Assembly: GCA_021798635.1 (NCBI GenBank)
Contig: JAJZGH010000197.1
Span: forward strand, 1 to 9,632
Direction of reading: 5' to 3'
Source of the DNA: Planctomycetota bacterium
GTDB taxonomy: Bacteria; Planctomycetota; Phycisphaerae; WQYP01
Length of the DNA stretch: 9,632 bases
A program made the translations under genes and the position numbers. Shown in pieces: positions 1-5,850 of this stretch. The notes under the pieces were generated by a model. That model was not told the DNA's origin. It was given only the letters and a program-made list of their open reading frames with translations, and did no database searches. The first letter of the stretch is position 1. Each line of letters starts with the position of its first letter.

Positions 1-1868
1 TAAATAATTGTACCACGAGCGCTGGCACGGTGTACAGCACCACATCGCAAACGCTTAACGCCGACGGCCCGGTTACGCTGTTTGTGTATGGTGACAGCAC
101 GCTGGCACCGGCAACATTCTCCGCCAACCCCGGCAGCGCCGATCACCTTTACGGCAAATATTACTTTGCCACCGCAGCGGATTACCAGGCGTATATCGCC
201 AATCTAACCGGCACCACGCAGCCCAATGAGACGATTGTCTACGCCTATTACACCGCAGCGGATGTAGGCGGCGGCGTAACCGGTGCCTTTGTCGGCGAGG
301 TAAAGTCCATCACAGATAACCTGCTGATCGTCCGCGCCAATGGTGATCCCAGAAGTGCGCATACGAATGTCACAACATTCCAGTATGACAATAACGGAAA
401 TTTGACGCAGGAATCCGGCCCGTCTGGTACAATAAATTACGTGTACGATTCTGCCACACAACGTCATACCGAAACTTGGACGGGTACAAGCTACGCGTCG
501 GCGATTTCGGATATCAAATATGGCTACAACTCCATGGGCGAACTCGCCAGTGTGACCGTCCTGAAGGAAAACGGCCAAACGCCCGCAGCCGTGCAGTCCA
601 GCACGATCTACAACGCCACCGGCAGTACCAGCACCACGAATCTTCCCAACACAGTTTATCAATACGATGCCGGCAGCAGGCTAACCAGTGAATTCGATTC
701 CGCCACCGGCATCACAACCAGTTACACCTACAAACCCAACACCAATTATGTGCAAACCGAAACCTCCGTTACCTCCACTTCCTCTGTGGTGAATTTCAAT
801 AATCAAAGACCACGGATCACGGATCAGAAATTCGGAGTCTCCGGCGATTTATTCATTGATCATTATTCATTGATTATTGAGCGAAGCGCCGATGCGCATG
901 GCCCAACAAGAATCGTGACGGATGCGACCGGCAAGGTCGTTGAGGACATGAATCACGATGCCTTTGGAAATGCCATCGGCTTCGACGCCAGCACCGCGCT
1001 AACAACAAATCTATACAGTTCAATGCCTTTCGATGCGGCCAGCGGGAACTATTACGATCACGCCCGATACATCGACACCGGCACCGGCACATTCACCCAA
1101 TCCGACTACGGCTACAGCGGCTCGCTGGCGAATCCGATGACCGGTCTGCCCTACATGTATGGCGGCGGCGATCCCGTCAACATGCTGGATTTGAACGGGC
1201 ATGGTTTCAGCTTGCCGAGCCTGTCTATCAGTGTGAGCATCATGGCTGGGCTGAACGGGATCCTCGGCGCGGCGCTCGGGGCTCGCAATGGTGTTTGGGG
1301 TGCCATCGGAGGGCTCGTTGGTGGTATTGATTCAACATATATCAGTATGTTTGGGTCCTTTCTGGTTGGCCCGCCGATAGCCTTCGGAGCCGGGGCTGTC
1401 GTCGGTGCGGCCAGCGAGCTGGGCTTCACCTATGGCTACAGCTACTTAAAGACTTGGAAGGCCGTCTTTACGATGGGGCTTGCGGGTGTAATCGGTTCCG
1501 CCATCGGCTACATCGCCGGACAGGGGACCGTAGATATAGCGGAAAGATTGGGGCAGAGCATTCTCGATCGAGCGGGTATGTATCAGATTGTCGAGAACGC
1601 ATTTAGGAATACGGCTGAGATCGAGGAGGTGCCACTTCGGAATATGGTAGTGTATGCGGTAGAACATCCGCTGATGACGATAGGTGTTTTCAACAAGGCA
1701 GTAACCGGGGCGCTCAGCGAGGCGGGCGTGGACGCCTTGAAGGCCTTTGCCACCAACGGCGCCGTTACGCTGACTGATGAGGGCGTGGACTACTTGGTGG
1801 AACAGGCACAACAGTTCGTACAGGGGCTGGATAACTTAGTGAAGATTGCTCAATCGAGGGATGTATGA
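1..1868 (+). CDS. Rhs/YD-repeat protein, 3' part, with variable C-terminal tip (5' end outside window)
   Basis: This is the C-terminal part of an Rhs family protein, a large, usually exported shell that carries a variable toxic tip. The frame is open to base 3 (first full codon AAT), so the GTG at 30 is probably internal and the gene starts upstream. Counting from that GTG, YD repeats appear around residues 118-140 (FQYDNNGNL, then YVYD) and 208-235 (YQYDAGSRL). The Rhs-associated core follows: TDATGKVVEDMNHDAFGN (298-314), ASGNYYDHARYIDTGTGTF (337-355) and the closing DPVNMLDLNG (381-390). The tip, residues 391-612 (bases 1200-1865), is glycine-rich and hydrophobic over about 400-500, suggesting membrane insertion, then becomes helical and polar; I recognise no toxin domain. 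The last codons overlap the next gene by 4 bases, suggesting translational coupling. An AT-rich in-frame stretch (about 849-880) interrupts the region between the repeats and the core. The Rhs call is firm; a toxic role for the tip is inference. Confidence 0.9.
   Translation, partial: NNCTTSAGTVYSTTSQTLNADGPVTLFVYGDSTLAPATFSANPGSADHLYGKYYFATAADYQAYIANLTGTTQPNETIVYAYYTAADVGGGVTGAFVGEVKSITDNLLIVRANGDPRSAHTNVTTFQYDNNGNLTQESGPSGTINYVYDSATQRHTETWTGTSYASAISDIKYGYNSMGELASVTVLKENGQTPAAVQSSTIYNATGSTSTTNLPNTVYQYDAGSRLTSEFDSATGITTSYTYKPNTNYVQTETSVTSTSSVVNFNNQRPRITDQKFGVSGDLFIDHYSLIIERSADAHGPTRIVTDATGKVVEDMNHDAFGNAIGFDASTALTTNLYSSMPFDAASGNYYDHARYIDTGTGTFTQSDYGYSGSLANPMTGLPYMYGGGDPVNMLDLNGHGFSLPSLSISVSIMAGLNGILGAALGARNGVWGAIGGLVGGIDSTYISMFGSFLVGPPIAFGAGAVVGAASELGFTYGYSYLKTWKAVFTMGLAGVIGSAIGYIAGQGTVDIAERLGQSILDRAGMYQIVENAFRNTAEIEEVPLRNMVVYAVEHPLMTIGVFNKAVTGALSEAGVDALKAFATNGAVTLTDEGVDYLVEQAQQFVQGLDNLVKIAQSRDV
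849..880 (+). repeat. AT-rich tandem duplication inside the Rhs reading frame
   Basis: The 12-mer TTATTCATTGAT occurs at 849-860 and again at 863-874, followed by a partial third unit (TTATTGA, 874-880). It is much more AT-rich than the flanking coding sequence and codes for part of the FIDHYSLIIE segment. The reading frame stays open through it. The decamer TTATTCATTG also occurs on the opposite strand just after the PEP-CTERM-like gene near 4838, so it may be a dispersed short repeat. Confidence 0.6.
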
Positions 1869-2545
1869 CATTGCGTCATTACGATGAATCTACCTTCAAG
1901 CGCCGCCTCGAAGACGTTCTCAGCGCGAACAAGCTATGGGGTCGCATGTTTCGCAGGGGGGGGCTGAAGAGCGGAATTAAACCGCCGGTACCCCTCATCT
2001 GGGGTGGGACGCTGATCGGTTACCGATTCTGGTGGTTCGCACCTTTTCTTGCCTGTCTTTTCTTTCTTAGCGCCCTCGATTGTTGGGCCAATTCGCACGG
2101 CCGGCCGTCGCCTGGTGGTGCACTGCTGCTACCCATTGCCATATTGTTTGGTGGTCCAGTCATAGCTGTTATAAGGCGGAAAAGGGTAATCAAAAGTAGC
2201 GGTCCGACGGATCCCGCCGCGTTCGCCGCAGGAATACGTGGCACGGCCCCCGCAGTTCCAGAAAGATTCGCTCAAGCCGCCAGGGAGGCTCTGGCCGCAG
2301 CATACTGCATCCCCGTTAAGCTGATCGGCTCTTTGGATACCCGACGGCGCATCATGGCGCTCTCGGCACTGAACCAGCCACTGGCGATTGAAGTCATTGC
2401 CGACCTCTGCCGGCGTGAAGGAATCCCATGGAACTACGAGCGAATGTATGCCGCCGCCAGGCCATTCAAGAAGCTTCGCCCCGCAAATGCCGCGGAACTC
2501 GTGCGGATGTTGCACAGAGAGATGCAATCCGCCGAGCTTCTCTGA
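1865..2545 (+). CDS. Two-helix membrane protein, candidate immunity partner of the Rhs tip
   Basis: I do not recognise the family of this 226-residue protein. It starts at the ATG that overlaps the Rhs stop (ATGA, 1865-1868); a GAGGG ribosome-binding-like site at 1856-1860 lies 4 bases upstream. The N-terminal ~45 residues are basic. Two hydrophobic segments follow, about residues 48-71 (with FWWFAPFLACLFFL) and 86-103 (ALLLPIAILFGGPVIAV). Basic RRKR (104-107) after the second helix suggests the C-terminus is cytoplasmic. The remaining ~120 residues look soluble and helical. A small gene coupled to the 3' end of an rhs gene is the usual position of the immunity gene, and a membrane location would suit a tip that attacks membranes. 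Function is inferred from position alone. It is followed after 28 bases by an insertion sequence. Confidence 0.8.
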   Translation: MTLRHYDESTFKRRLEDVLSANKLWGRMFRRGGLKSGIKPPVPLIWGGTLIGYRFWWFAPFLACLFFLSALDCWANSHGRPSPGGALLLPIAILFGGPVIAVIRRKRVIKSSGPTDPAAFAAGIRGTAPAVPERFAQAAREALAAAYCIPVKLIGSLDTRRRIMALSALNQPLAIEVIADLCRREGIPWNYERMYAAARPFKKLRPANAAELVRMLHREMQSAELL

Positions 2546-2573
2546 CCGAGGTGGCTTATAACGGCCCAACTAA

Positions 2574-2600
2574 GGCGGCGGTAATAAATAAAGGTATCAA
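2574..2600 (+). repeat. Left terminal inverted repeat of the ISAzo13-family element
   Basis: These 27 bases match the reverse complement of 3842-3868 with one mismatch. TAA at 2571-2573 directly precedes it and is repeated after the right end. Confidence 0.93.
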
Positions 2601-2617
2601 CTTGTGGGAAATTGGGG

Positions 2618-2623
2618 TATGAT
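2618..2623 (+). promoter_or_regulatory. Candidate -10 element of the ISAzo13-family transposase
   Basis: TATGAT matches the TATAAT consensus at 5 of 6 positions and lies 8 bases before the transposase ATG. No good -35 box is visible at the usual spacing and no ribosome-binding site lies before the ATG. If used, it would give an almost leaderless transcript. Confidence 0.4.
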
Positions 2624-2631
2624 AGTTAGGC

Positions 2632-3834
2632 ATGAGACCTGCTGCGGTGCTAACACGGAAGTTCAGACGCATTTGGCCGCTCCTTGACGAGCGGACGCGG
2701 CGCATTATGGCGGCTAACGAAGCGGTGGGATTGGGTTATGGTGGAGTATCCAAGATACACCGCGCTTGTGGCCTATCCCGGAAGGCCATCGGCAAGGGAA
2801 TTCGGGAGATCGCAGCGGGCGAGGTTTCTCCTCCGGGGCGTATCCGTCGCCCGGGCGCGGGACGCAAGAATCTGACGGAAACGGATCCCGCCCTGCTGAC
2901 AGCGTTAGAGAGTTTGATTGAGGGTGGAACGCGTGGCGATCCGGAGTCTCCCTTGCGGTGGATCTGCAAAAGCACACGGACACTGGCCACCGCACTGTGT
3001 CGGCAGCGTCATCCGATCAGCTACGTAAAAGTCGGGCAACTCCTGCACGCGCAGAACTATAGCCTGCAAAGTAATCGCAAACTGGAGGAAGGCGAGGATC
3101 ATCCCGACCGGGATGCGCAGTTTCGCTATATCAACAACTGCGTGAAGCGGGCTATGGCGGCTGGAAGGCCCGTCATATCCGTAGACACCAAGAAGAAGGA
3201 GCTGGTGGGCAACTACGCCAATGCCGGGCGACAATGGCTGACCGCCAAACAACCCCGGAAGGTCAAGGGGCACGATTTTCCAGGCCCTGCGGTGCCTCGG
3301 GCCTTTCCCTATGGCATCTATGATCTGGGGCGCAACGCCGGATTTGTGAACGTCGGTACGGACCATGACACGGGAGCGTTTGCGGTGGCGTCGATTCGTG
3401 GTTGGTGGCGTTTTGAAGGCCGAACACTCTACCCTGATACCGAAACTCTCTTGATCACAGCCGATGGCGGGGGCAGTAATGGTTCGCGGTTGCGACTCTG
3501 GAAATTGGAATTGCAAGCCTTTGCCGACGAGAGCGGATTGGCGCTTTGCGTCTGCCACTTTCCACCGGGCACGAGTAAATGGAACAAGATTGAGCATCGG
3601 CTCTTTTCATTTATTTCGTCGAACTGGCGAGGGGAGCCCTTGCGCGATTACCAAACCATCGTGAACCTCATTGCCAAAACGACCACGGCAAAAGGACTGA
3701 AGGTGACGTGTCGCTTGGATCGCCACAAGTATCCGACCGGCAGAAAAGTCTCCGATGAGGAGATGACACGAGTAAACTTAAAACGCAACCATTTTCATGG
3801 TGAATGGAACTATGTCATAACGCCCAATCGTTGA
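2632..3834 (+). CDS. ISAzo13-family DDE transposase
   Basis: This 400-residue transposase would cut and join DNA at the 27-bp ends of its own element. The N-terminus KFRRIWPLLDERTRR and a helix-turn-helix-like stretch at about 37-60 (GGVSKIHRACGLSRKAIGKG) are typical of the family. The catalytic triad is visible: D185 in ISVDTKKKELVGN, D278 in LLITADGGGSN and E321 in PPGTSKWNKIEHRLFSFI, all family signatures. Length is normal and there is no frameshift, so it should be functional. The ATG at 2632 is chosen because the conserved N-terminal region begins soon after it; the next in-frame ATG (2707) would cut into that region. It reads in the same direction as the Rhs genes upstream. Confidence 0.95.
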   Translation: MRPAAVLTRKFRRIWPLLDERTRRIMAANEAVGLGYGGVSKIHRACGLSRKAIGKGIREIAAGEVSPPGRIRRPGAGRKNLTETDPALLTALESLIEGGTRGDPESPLRWICKSTRTLATALCRQRHPISYVKVGQLLHAQNYSLQSNRKLEEGEDHPDRDAQFRYINNCVKRAMAAGRPVISVDTKKKELVGNYANAGRQWLTAKQPRKVKGHDFPGPAVPRAFPYGIYDLGRNAGFVNVGTDHDTGAFAVASIRGWWRFEGRTLYPDTETLLITADGGGSNGSRLRLWKLELQAFADESGLALCVCHFPPGTSKWNKIEHRLFSFISSNWRGEPLRDYQTIVNLIAKTTTAKGLKVTCRLDRHKYPTGRKVSDEEMTRVNLKRNHFHGEWNYVITPNR

Positions 3835-3841
3835 ACCTTAC

Positions 3842-3868
3842 TTGGTACCTTTATTTATTACCGCCGCC
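3842..3868 (-). repeat. Right terminal inverted repeat of the ISAzo13-family element
   Basis: This is the partner of 2574-2600 with one mismatch, starting 7 bases after the transposase stop. It is followed by TAA (3869-3871), the second copy of the target duplication. Confidence 0.93.
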
Positions 3869-3911
3869 TAAATATCCAGTAATGGATAAACCAACGGGTA
3901 TCTGAAGAGGC

Positions 3912-3935
3912 CGCACATTGACGTGTGCGATTTTT
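3912..3935 (+). terminator. Candidate intrinsic terminator
   Basis: A perfect 6-bp stem CGCACA (3912-3917) / TGTGCG (3924-3929) with a 6-base loop is followed by A and a run of five T. It sits 41 bases beyond the right end of the ISAzo13-family element. Before that insertion it would have stood about 95 bases after the candidate immunity gene, so it may be the original terminator of the rhs operon. The stem is short, so strength is uncertain. Confidence 0.5.
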
Positions 3936-3965
3936 CAGCATGGATGAACTCCCGTGGAAAGGACC

Positions 3966-4844
3966 ATGGACGTGTCCGGAAGAAAAACAGCCCGCATTCC
4001 CTCTATCTTTGCCACGTTTGGCAGGGTGCCCCGGCGAAGAGATTGGATCCCTTGTACTTATGCCGCAACCTTGATCATCGCAGCCTCGTACGCTTGCTCT
4101 GCGAACGCTTCCACCACTATTTCATGGAATTTCTCCACCGCTCCCGGGTCGCTGCCGAATTCCGAATCTTATCTCGGTAACATTACCTCCGGCCCCGCCC
4201 TGCCCGGAAATCCGAATCTCAACATGCTTGCCACAGGTTATGAATCCCAAAGGATAGGCACGAAAAAAGCCCAGATAGCCTCCGCAGATCTATACGGGGA
4301 ATCATTAACCAGCACAATCAACGGATTAGGCTTGAATTACGCCACGCTGCCGTATCCGCCGGGCAGCAACACCCAGACAAATAACGAAGTCTTTAAGTAC
4401 ACGGTTAAAGTTAAAAAAGCGACGACCACCTATCTCGGTTTTATACAGCTTGATTTAAAAGCGATCCTCACCTTGGCGGCCCAAGCCGGTTCGCCCGACA
4501 CCGCCACGATCACAATCGCCGGAACCTCCGGATCGGACACTGCCACCCTGGCCGACACCGCACAGGCAGGCACCATCGGCACATTATTTCAAACCATCAA
4601 AGCTCCGGCCGTCGGTGGCACGACCACCGCCACATTTTCCCTGACTAATTTCACCGCCACGAAACATTTCCTTACCGTCCGTGCCGGAGCCGGTGAAATA
4701 TTGCTCAATCAAATCACCCTGACCATTCCCTCCACAGCATCCGCAGTTGCCCTGCCGACAACCCTCAGCCTGGTCCTCACGGGCACCGCCGCCTTGGGCC
4801 TGCTCCTGCTGAAACGACGGCAGCCCAGAATAAGCAATGAATAA
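3966..4844 (+). CDS. Secreted protein with PEP-CTERM-like sorting tail
   Basis: This 292-residue protein is predicted to be exported and held by a C-terminal sorting signal. The ATG at 3966 is preferred over the in-frame GTG at 3954 because a GGAAAGGA stretch (3956-3963) gives it a ribosome-binding site. A basic N-terminal region is followed by a hydrophobic core (about 31-45, TYAATLIIAASYACS) with a likely signal-peptidase site after ANA (about 48). The mature part is rich in Thr, Ser, Ala and Gly with alternating beta-type patterns (TATITIAGTSGSDTATL). The tail has the PEP-CTERM layout: ALPTT (262-266), a hydrophobic helix (about 267-282) and KRR (283-285). Here LPTT takes the place of the usual Pro-Glu-Pro, so the signal is degenerate or a lineage variant. 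The role of the mature domain is unknown. The gene follows the candidate terminator and stands alone. Confidence 0.75.
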   Translation: MDVSGRKTARIPSIFATFGRVPRRRDWIPCTYAATLIIAASYACSANASTTISWNFSTAPGSLPNSESYLGNITSGPALPGNPNLNMLATGYESQRIGTKKAQIASADLYGESLTSTINGLGLNYATLPYPPGSNTQTNNEVFKYTVKVKKATTTYLGFIQLDLKAILTLAAQAGSPDTATITIAGTSGSDTATLADTAQAGTIGTLFQTIKAPAVGGTTTATFSLTNFTATKHFLTVRAGAGEILLNQITLTIPSTASAVALPTTLSLVLTGTAALGLLLLKRRQPRISNE

Positions 4845-5153
4845 TAAATAATGAACACACGGAAGCGCTGCGATTCAGACATTTCTATCGGCGCGAAAGG
4901 CCTGCAGTCTGAGACTCAGAAAGCGCCGCCGGAATCGGCTCTCGCAGATTGTATCAGCGTTAGCCATCATTACCTACCGTTCGCACTTTCTCGGAAAAGC
5001 AACCCATACACGCCAGCCTTATTTGCTCTGCTCTCGGCGAAGCCACTCTTTTGCGCCGGCCGAATTCGCTCTATTTTCGACTCTCTGAAATCAACTGCTC
5101 TAATCTGGCCGCGCCCGATTCGCTCTTGCTCAACTCTCTAAATTCTCTGCTCT
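4845..5153. other. Gene-poor stretch after the PEP-CTERM-like gene
   Basis: I see no convincing gene here on either strand. The first bases (TAATAAATAATG) are AT-rich with repeated stops. A 96-codon open frame (4851-5141) has no ribosome-binding site and no recognisable pattern. The latter half becomes pyrimidine-rich and carries an imperfect tandem repeat with many GCTCT motifs (separate entry). Confidence 0.6.
5064..5153. repeat. Imperfect tandem repeat, pyrimidine-rich
   Basis: Two copies about 54 bases apart, 5064-5101 and 5118-5153. Each starts ATTCGCTCT, contains an ACTCTCT core and ends GCTCT, with small differences and a short length change between. Further GCTCT units lie upstream near 5029-5036. 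It stops right before the palindrome that borders the tRNA remnant. Confidence 0.5.
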
Positions 5154-5174
5154 ATTTTTGCCTGCGGCAAAAAT
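5154..5174. repeat. Perfect 9-bp palindrome at the edge of the tRNA remnant
   Basis: ATTTTTGCC (5154-5162), loop TGC, GGCAAAAAT (5166-5174). The T run is before the stem and the A run after it on both strands, the reverse of an intrinsic terminator. Its last base is the discriminator position of the tRNA fragment. Confidence 0.7.
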
Positions 5175-5215
5175 GCGCCCGACAGGGATCGAACCTGTGA
5201 CCTGCGGTTTAGGAA
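5174..5215 (-). pseudogene. 3' half of a tRNA-Arg(CCT) gene, probable attachment-site footprint
   Basis: On the minus strand the segment reads, in tRNA order: anticodon loop TTCCTAA (5215-5209, anticodon CCT), the 3' strand of the anticodon stem ACCGC (5208-5204), variable loop AGGTC (5203-5199), a perfect T arm (stem ACAGG/CCTGT, loop TTCGATC, 5198-5182), acceptor 3' strand CGGGCGC (5181-5175) and discriminator A (5174). CCA is not encoded. The expected 5' strand of the anticodon stem is replaced by ACTGC, which cannot pair properly with ACCGC, and no D arm or 5' acceptor strand follows. Identity thus ends at the anticodon loop, the usual crossover zone of tyrosine-recombinase elements. The fragment would mark one end of an integrated element lying at higher coordinates, with the restored full tRNA gene at the other end outside this window. 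Confidence 0.85.
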
Positions 5216-5339
5216 GCAGTTCTTTGTTGCTGCTGAAAAGCTCATGAAACCCAGCAATTACCTTATTTTACTGCGAAAAATGCCTTTTGCAAGGCTTCGC
5301 CAAGCATTACGATTTTCGATGCTGTAAGGCGGTATTTTC

Positions 5340-5363
5340 ATGCCAAAACGGTACCAAACAGGT
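5340..5363 (+). pseudogene. Possible integrase start remnant (8 codons)
   Basis: ATG at 5340 reads MPKRYQTG, a typical opening for tyrosine-type integrases, in the right place (about 125 bases inside the tRNA remnant) and pointing inward. After that the frame runs as GRRGSFTAQRF into the antisense of the small gene at 5384-5590, with no further integrase-like sequence, and stops soon. This could be the relic of an integrase lost by deletion, or chance: eight residues are very little evidence. Confidence 0.25.
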
Positions 5364-5383
5364 AGACGTGGATCATTTACTGC

Positions 5384-5590
5384 TCAGCGCTTCTTCGCCG
5401 CCTTGCGAATATCAGCCAAGCTCGTTTTTCCCATTTCTTTCCGCATGTAGCCCACTGTGGCATTCGGGGAAAATCCTGGAATCGGCTGCGGCAATTTCTT
5501 GTTCAGTGCATCGCTTCGCTTCAGATCAATGCGACCAGTCTTCGGTACATCTCGGTCACGGTAACGCCTGTCCAGTCCAGGTTCTTTCAT
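5384..5590 (-). CDS. Small basic protein, 68 residues, family not recognised
   Basis: A likely real small gene of unknown function. The start ATG (5590-5588) has a good ribosome-binding site, GAAAGGG, 6 bases upstream. The frame continues open further upstream, but only through the intergenic region into the neighbouring insertion sequence, so that extension is not credible. The protein is very basic: RRYRDRD (8-14), KTGRIDLKRSD (17-27), PGFSPNATVGYMRKEMG (38-54) and a lysine-rich end (DIRKAAKKR). There is no signal peptide, membrane segment or cysteine, so a cytoplasmic nucleic-acid or protein binder is possible. It lies on the same strand as the AbiE operon; without the IS1634-family insertion it would follow abiEii by about 200 bases. 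A palindrome upstream (5634-5648) might be an operator. Confidence 0.6.
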   Translation of the reverse strand: MKEPGLDRRYRDRDVPKTGRIDLKRSDALNKKLPQPIPGFSPNATVGYMRKEMGKTSLADIRKAAKKR

Positions 5591-5633
5591 GTCATACCCT
5601 TTCTTAATTGAAAAACATAATGTAAGGGTACGA

Positions 5634-5648
5634 ATACGTGCTACGTAT
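5634..5648. promoter_or_regulatory. Operator-like palindrome upstream of the small gene
   Basis: ATACGT (5634-5639), spacer GCT, ACGTAT (5643-5648). It lies 44-58 bases before the small gene's start, where a repressor site would be expected. Its use is inference; I could not place a convincing -35/-10 pair with it. Confidence 0.35.
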
Positions 5649-5701
5649 CGCAACCGCAACGTGGTGCAGTGCGGTGTCAAGGTGTCAACTGACTCAACTA
5701 A

Positions 5702-5717
5702 CCCAACTTTCGCACTT
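5702..5717 (+). repeat. Left terminal inverted repeat of the IS1634-family element
   Basis: Sixteen bases exactly matching the reverse complement of 7714-7729, preceded by CTAA (5698-5701). Confidence 0.9.
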
Positions 5718-5747
5718 TGCGCCCGATTTCGGGAATTTTCACGATTT

Positions 5748-5779
5748 TTTCGGCCTTGGTTGCAAACCAATGCGGTTTT
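5748..5779 (+). repeat. Subterminal direct repeat, left copy, with hairpin
   Basis: TTTCGGCCTT, then stem TTGGTT (5756-5761), loop GCA, AACCAA (5765-5770), then TGCGGTTTT. It matches 7674-7705 at 26 of 32 positions in the same orientation. It lies upstream of the transposase and could also hinder read-in transcription. Confidence 0.65.
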
Positions 5780-5850
5780 GCTTGTCAAAACCCTTGTGGT
5801 GAAGACCTACCCTCTTTTTTTTGTTGCAGCGATTTGCGATAGTGCCGGGC

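Larger units (their letters stand above)
2574..3868 (+). mobile_element. Complete ISAzo13-family insertion sequence, 1295 bp
   Basis: The element is bounded by 27-bp terminal inverted repeats (2574-2600 and 3842-3868) that differ at one position (T versus C at position 24 of the repeat). Both begin GGCGGCGGTAATAAATAAAG. The outside bases on each flank are TAA (2571-2573 and 3869-3871), consistent with a 3-bp target duplication and with the short duplications known for this family. It encodes one full-length transposase. Near-identical ends and an intact gene suggest a recent and possibly still active copy. It lies between the candidate Rhs immunity gene and a candidate terminator at 3912-3935. 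Confidence 0.93.

Noticed and set aside
30..32. GTG as the true start of the Rhs gene
   Set aside because: The frame is open upstream to base 3, and an Rhs protein should have a much longer N-terminal part. The GTG is taken as internal.
2905..3597. Minus-strand open frame of 230 codons
   Set aside because: It lies antisense within the ISAzo13-family transposase, whose catalytic motifs are intact.
4851..5141. Plus-strand open frame of 96 codons after the PEP-CTERM-like gene
   Set aside because: There is no ribosome-binding site, composition is repeat-like, and it crosses the GCTCT-rich tandem repeat.
5174..5260. A complete tRNA gene on the minus strand
   Set aside because: Beyond the anticodon loop there is no pairing partner for the anticodon stem, and no D arm or acceptor 5' strand.
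5591..5788. N-terminal extension of the small minus-strand gene to 134 residues
   Set aside because: The extension runs through the intergenic region into the IS1634-family left end, and a good ribosome-binding site supports the internal ATG at 5590.
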